A DNA stretch of 10,002 nucleotides, from positions 1 through 10,002 of the forward strand of contig JAVBQU010000175.1 of the NCBI GenBank assembly GCA_031548675.1, read 5' to 3'. A model generated the notes under the pieces. The model was not told the origin of the DNA. It saw only the letters and a list, made by a program, of their open reading frames with translations, and searched no databases. A program made the translations under genes and the position numbers. The stretch is from JAVBQU01 sp031548675. Lineage in GTDB: Bacteria; Bacteroidota; Bacteroidia; Bacteroidales; P3. Within the stretch, counting starts at the first letter, position 1, and each line of letters begins with the position of its first letter. Positions 7,200 through 10,002 of the stretch are shown piece by piece.

Positions 7200-7244
7200 T
7201 AAAAGAATATGTTCGATAAACAGCCGATTTTGCCCGATGAAGTT

Positions 7245-7850
7245 TTAGTGTAAATTGTAGTACTTATCAATGGTATCAATCCCTTTTTGTGTAGAAAGTC
7301 CCCTTAAAAAAGGAATAAACCCGTTCTTAAAAATCTCTTCCTCTTTAAAATCCTTAGGAGAAAATACTTCTTTGTTACACATAACATTTCCAACTTCTTG
7401 TATGAGCATGGCAATAAGATTGTTATTGAGTAATTGCAGAAAATAACCCTCTTTTTTGCCTTTTTCTAAAAAATGTACAGTCCGCTTTTGGTCTTTAGCA
7501 ATGCGGGGGATAACCGTTTGTTCATATACATTGGGGAAATATCGTTTCACATCCATAAAAAAATCCTGAGGTACACTATGCAGCACGCTATTGGCAGAAT
7601 CCCTGAATTCTAAAAATGAAAGAATAATATTATTAGAATTCTCCCACGAATCTAATTCTGCATCCACTTCTTTAAACAAAAGATTAATACAGCAGATCAG
7701 AAGCTCTTCTTTATCTTTAAAATTTTCGTAAATAGTTCGTTTCGACATGCCTAACGATTTGGCAATATCATCCATTGTAATAGCCCTACAACCTTTTTTT
7801 GCAAAAAGTTCTGTGGCATTTTTGATAATAGTAAGTTTTACTTCAGACAT
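7245..7850 (-). CDS. TetR/AcrR-family transcriptional regulator of the efflux operon
   Basis: This 201-residue protein has the standard TetR N-terminal DNA-binding domain. Helix 1 includes IIKNATELFAKKG (8-20), then ITMDDIAKSLGMSKRTIYEN (24-43) forms the helix-turn-helix, and FKDKEELL (44-51) opens helix 4. The C-terminal two thirds are helical and divergent, as expected for the ligand-binding and dimerisation domain, so the inducer cannot be predicted. It lies 175 bases upstream of the channel gene on the same strand and is divergent from valS. The usual role of such a gene beside an RND operon is local repression lifted by a pump substrate; that role here is inference from position. Candidate operators lie over its own promoter and over that of the channel gene. 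The start is supported by a promoter about 30 bases upstream. Confidence 0.95.
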   Translation of the reverse strand: MSEVKLTIIKNATELFAKKGCRAITMDDIAKSLGMSKRTIYENFKDKEELLICCINLLFKEVDAELDSWENSNNIILSFLEFRDSANSVLHSVPQDFFMDVKRYFPNVYEQTVIPRIAKDQKRTVHFLEKGKKEGYFLQLLNNNLIAMLIQEVGNVMCNKEVFSPKDFKEEEIFKNGFIPFLRGLSTQKGIDTIDKYYNLH

Positions 7851-7876
7851 ATTTTAACATTTACAAAACAGGTGTG

Positions 7877-7907
7877 CAAAGGTACGATGAAAACTATAAA
7901 CACCAAA
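7877..7907 (-). promoter_or_regulatory. Bacteroidota-type promoter for the tetR-family gene
   Basis: On the minus strand, TTTG (complement of 7904-7907), 19 bases, then TACCTTTG (complement of 7877-7884). Both elements match the consensus. Transcription would begin near 7870, about 20 bases before the ATG at 7850. A 9+9 bp inverted repeat overlaps the -33 element and the spacer. Confidence 0.75.
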
Positions 7908-7916
7908 ATAGTTTTC
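7889..7916. promoter_or_regulatory. Perfect 9+9 bp inverted repeat, candidate TetR operator
   Basis: GAAAACTAT (7889-7897) and ATAGTTTTC (7908-7916) are exact reverse complements separated by 10 bases, making a 28-base dyad. It covers the -33 element (7904-7907) and part of the spacer of the tetR promoter. The size fits operators of efflux-linked TetR proteins, and the position fits autorepression. The valS promoter on the other strand is about 60 bases away and probably unaffected. Confidence 0.6.
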
Positions 7917-7975
7917 TTGGTTTATTTTTAATTGTTATAAATTCAATTTTTTATATCAAGCTATTTTCAAATTAC

Positions 7976-8006
7976 TTGTCATTTTGGCTCTCGCTTCGTA
8001 CTTTTG
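7976..8006 (+). promoter_or_regulatory. Bacteroidota-type promoter for valS
   Basis: TTG (7976-7978), 20 bases, then TACTTTTG (7999-8006), matching TAnnTTTG. Transcription would start near 8013, leaving a leader of about 20 bases. That leaves no room for a T-box or other riboswitch. Confidence 0.7.
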
Positions 8007-8032
8007 CAAATCAATTTAATATAAATCAAGGT

Positions 8033-10002
8033 ATGGAAATTGCTTCGAAATACGACCCGAAAGAGATAGAAAATAAATGGTATGATTATTGGATGAAATC
8101 AGGAATGTTTGACTCCAAACCCGATAGCCGTGAACCGTTTTGCATTGTAATTCCTCCGCCCAATGTTACCGGAGTTTTACACATGGGGCACATGCTTAAT
8201 AACACCATACAAGATGTTTTGGTTCGTCGTGCACGTATGCAGGGTAAGAATGCCTGCTGGGTTCCCGGAACCGACCATGCCTCTATTGCTACCGAAGCAA
8301 AAGTAGTAGCCAAATTGAAAGAAGAGGGCATAGAGAAAAAATCGCTCAGCCGCGAGCAGTTTTTGGAACATGCTTGGGAATGGAAAGAAAAACACGGCGG
8401 GATTATTCTCGAACAATTGAAAAAATTAGGAGCTTCGTGCGATTGGAAACGTACCCGTTTCACAATGGAGCCGGCTTTATACGATTCTGTTATCGATGTT
8501 TTTATCGATTTATATAATAAGGGTTTAATTTATCGCGGTGTAAGGATGGTAAACTGGGACCCGAAAGCCCTTACCGCTTTGTCGGACGAAGAAGTTATTT
8601 ATAAAGAAAGCCAATCGAAACTGTACTACTTACGCTATATGATTGAGGGAACTCAGGATTATATAATAGTAGCTACTACCCGTCCCGAAACTATTTTGGG
8701 TGATACAGCCGTTTGCGTACATCCCGAAGACGAGCGTTACCAGCATTTGAAAGGAAAAAATGTAATCGTTCCTTTGATAAACCGTTCCGTTCCGGTTATT
8801 TTTGATGAATATGTAGACCGCGAATTCGGAACAGGATGCTTAAAAATTACACCGGCACACGATATTAACGACTATAATCTGGGCTTAAAACATAAGCTCG
8901 ATATCATAGATATTTTTAATGACAACGGAACTCTGAACGAAAAAGCCCAGCTGTATGTAGGCATGGATCGTTTTGCTGTTCGCAAGCAGATTGTAAAAGA
9001 TATAGAAACCGCTTCTTTGCTCGAAAAGGTAGAAGATTATTTGAATAAAGTAGGCTGTTCCGAAAGAACCAACGAAGTAATAGAACCTAAGCTTTCGCTG
9101 CAATGGTTTATGAAGATGGAGGAAATGGCAAAACCAGCTTTGGAAGTTGTGATGGATGATACCATTCAGTTCCATCCGCCGAAGTTTAAAAACACCTACC
9201 GCCACTGGATGGAGAATGTAAAAGATTGGTGCATCAGCCGCCAATTGTGGTGGGGACAGCGTATTCCGGCTTGGTATCTGCCCAACCGCGAAGTAGTGGT
9301 AGCCAAAACCCGCGAAGATGCTTTTCGTTTGGCAGAAGAAAGATTCGGGAAAAACATTTGTAATATCGAAGACCTTAAGCAAGACGAGGATGTTTTGGAT
9401 ACTTGGTTCAGCTCTTGGCTTTGGCCTATTTCTGTTTTCGACGGCATCCGCAATCCCGATAACGAAGAAATTAAATACTATTATCCGACCAACGATTTGA
9501 TTACTGCTCCCGAAATTCTCTTTTTCTGGGTTGCCCGTATGATTATTGCAGGGCTGGAATACAGAAAAGAAGTTCCGTTTAAGAATGTGTACCTTACCGG
9601 CATTGTTCGCGACCATCAGGGGCGGAAAATGTCGAAATCCTTAGGCAATTCGCCAGATCCCATAGAGTTGATAGAGAAATACGGAGCCGATGGCGTGCGT
9701 ATGGGTATGCTGCTGGCATCGCCTGCCGGAAACGATTTACTTTTCGATGAAAGCTATTGCGAGCAGGGGAGGAATTTCAGCAATAAAATATGGAATGCTT
9801 TGCGTTTGGTAAAAGGGTGGGAAGTAGATAAAAACCTGCCGCAACCGGAGAATAGTAAATTGAGCATTGCATGGTTCCGCAATCATTTCTACAAGACATT
9901 GGCAGATATTGAAGGCGATTTTTCGAAATATCGCTTAAGCGAGGCTTTGATGACGGCTTATAAATTGGTTTGGGACGATTTTTGCTCTTGGTATCTCGAA
10001 AT
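8033..10002 (+). CDS. valS: Valyl-tRNA synthetase, N-terminal three quarters (runs off the right edge)
   Basis: Charges tRNA-Val with valine in the cytoplasm. An open frame of 656 codons starts at ATG 8033 and continues past the window end; the whole enzyme is usually about 875-880 residues, so the anticodon-binding end and the C-terminal coiled coil are mostly missing. Class I signatures are intact: PPPNVTGVLHMGHMLNNT with HMGH at 50-53 (the HIGH motif) and GRKMSKSLGNSPDP with KMSKS at 532-536. The editing domain that hydrolyses Thr-tRNA-Val is visible through TTRPE (215-219) and GTGCLKITPAHD (266-277). WVPGTDHASIATE at about 76-88 is typical of ValRS. The ATG is preceded by AAGG at a short distance and by a promoter 20-30 bases further up. 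It is divergent from the efflux locus and unrelated to it in function. Confidence 0.98.
   Translation, partial: MEIASKYDPKEIENKWYDYWMKSGMFDSKPDSREPFCIVIPPPNVTGVLHMGHMLNNTIQDVLVRRARMQGKNACWVPGTDHASIATEAKVVAKLKEEGIEKKSLSREQFLEHAWEWKEKHGGIILEQLKKLGASCDWKRTRFTMEPALYDSVIDVFIDLYNKGLIYRGVRMVNWDPKALTALSDEEVIYKESQSKLYYLRYMIEGTQDYIIVATTRPETILGDTAVCVHPEDERYQHLKGKNVIVPLINRSVPVIFDEYVDREFGTGCLKITPAHDINDYNLGLKHKLDIIDIFNDNGTLNEKAQLYVGMDRFAVRKQIVKDIETASLLEKVEDYLNKVGCSERTNEVIEPKLSLQWFMKMEEMAKPALEVVMDDTIQFHPPKFKNTYRHWMENVKDWCISRQLWWGQRIPAWYLPNREVVVAKTREDAFRLAEERFGKNICNIEDLKQDEDVLDTWFSSWLWPISVFDGIRNPDNEEIKYYYPTNDLITAPEILFFWVARMIIAGLEYRKEVPFKNVYLTGIVRDHQGRKMSKSLGNSPDPIELIEKYGADGVRMGMLLASPAGNDLLFDESYCEQGRNFSNKIWNALRLVKGWEVDKNLPQPENSKLSIAWFRNHFYKTLADIEGDFSKYRLSEALMTAYKLVWDDFCSWYLE

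Noticed and set aside
7193..7223. CTGTTT / AAACAG inverted repeat (7193-7198 and 7218-7223) as an operator
   Set aside because: Six-base arms with a 19-base spacer are weak in AT-rich DNA, and the left arm is already part of the better repeat at 7182-7199.
8885..9616. Long antisense open frame (243 codons) on the minus strand within valS
   Set aside because: It lies wholly inside the conserved valS coding frame, has no promoter or signal of its own, and its composition (rich in Phe, Ile, Tyr and His) is that of a reverse-complement shadow.

Overview
The window looks like a low-GC Bacteroidota chromosome, most likely of the order Bacteroidales. Three things point there. Four separate promoters match the Bacteroidota pattern (TTTG or TTG, 19-20 bases, then TAnnTTTG) rather than the sigma-70 one. 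Ribosome binding sites are A-rich, with little Shine-Dalgarno signal. The valyl-tRNA synthetase and the RND pump both have the character of Bacteroidales proteins. The taxonomic call is an inference made without any database search.

Layout, left to right. Positions 1-527 (minus strand) hold the N-terminal part of a secreted protein of unknown function that runs off the left edge, with its own promoter at 584-614. Positions 698-7850 hold five genes, all on the minus strand, forming a tripartite efflux locus. In transcription order they are a TetR-type regulator (7850-7245), a TolC/OprM-type outer-membrane channel (7069-5711), a lipoprotein periplasmic adaptor (5486-4479), an RND inner-membrane pump of the drug-efflux HAE type (4275-1147), and a 99-residue PII/CutA-like protein (997-698). 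On the plus strand from 8033, divergent from the regulator, starts valS, which runs off the right edge.

How the genes fit together: the pump uses proton influx, and its proton-relay residues D399, D400 and K933 are present. It would pass substrates through the adaptor to the outer-membrane channel, with the TetR protein as the probable ligand-responsive repressor. The small PII-like protein at the end of the gene cluster is the least understood part. It has the PII fold signature but lacks the ATP-binding B-loop and the T-loop tyrosine motif of classical PII, so it may be a sensor or pump modulator; its role is unknown.

Non-coding structure is rich here. A perfect 9+9 bp inverted repeat lies over the tetR promoter, and a weaker one lies over the -33 element of the outer-membrane channel gene. 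Both are candidate operators. The gaps inside the cluster are long (149-224 bases) and hold 7-base and 8-base periodic arrays and a long hairpin directly after the pump stop codon. No tRNA, rRNA, CRISPR array, insertion sequence or attachment site was seen. The window is largely a recognisable efflux locus next to a housekeeping gene. The parts worth a second look are the PII-like gene, the operator candidates and the periodic repeats.
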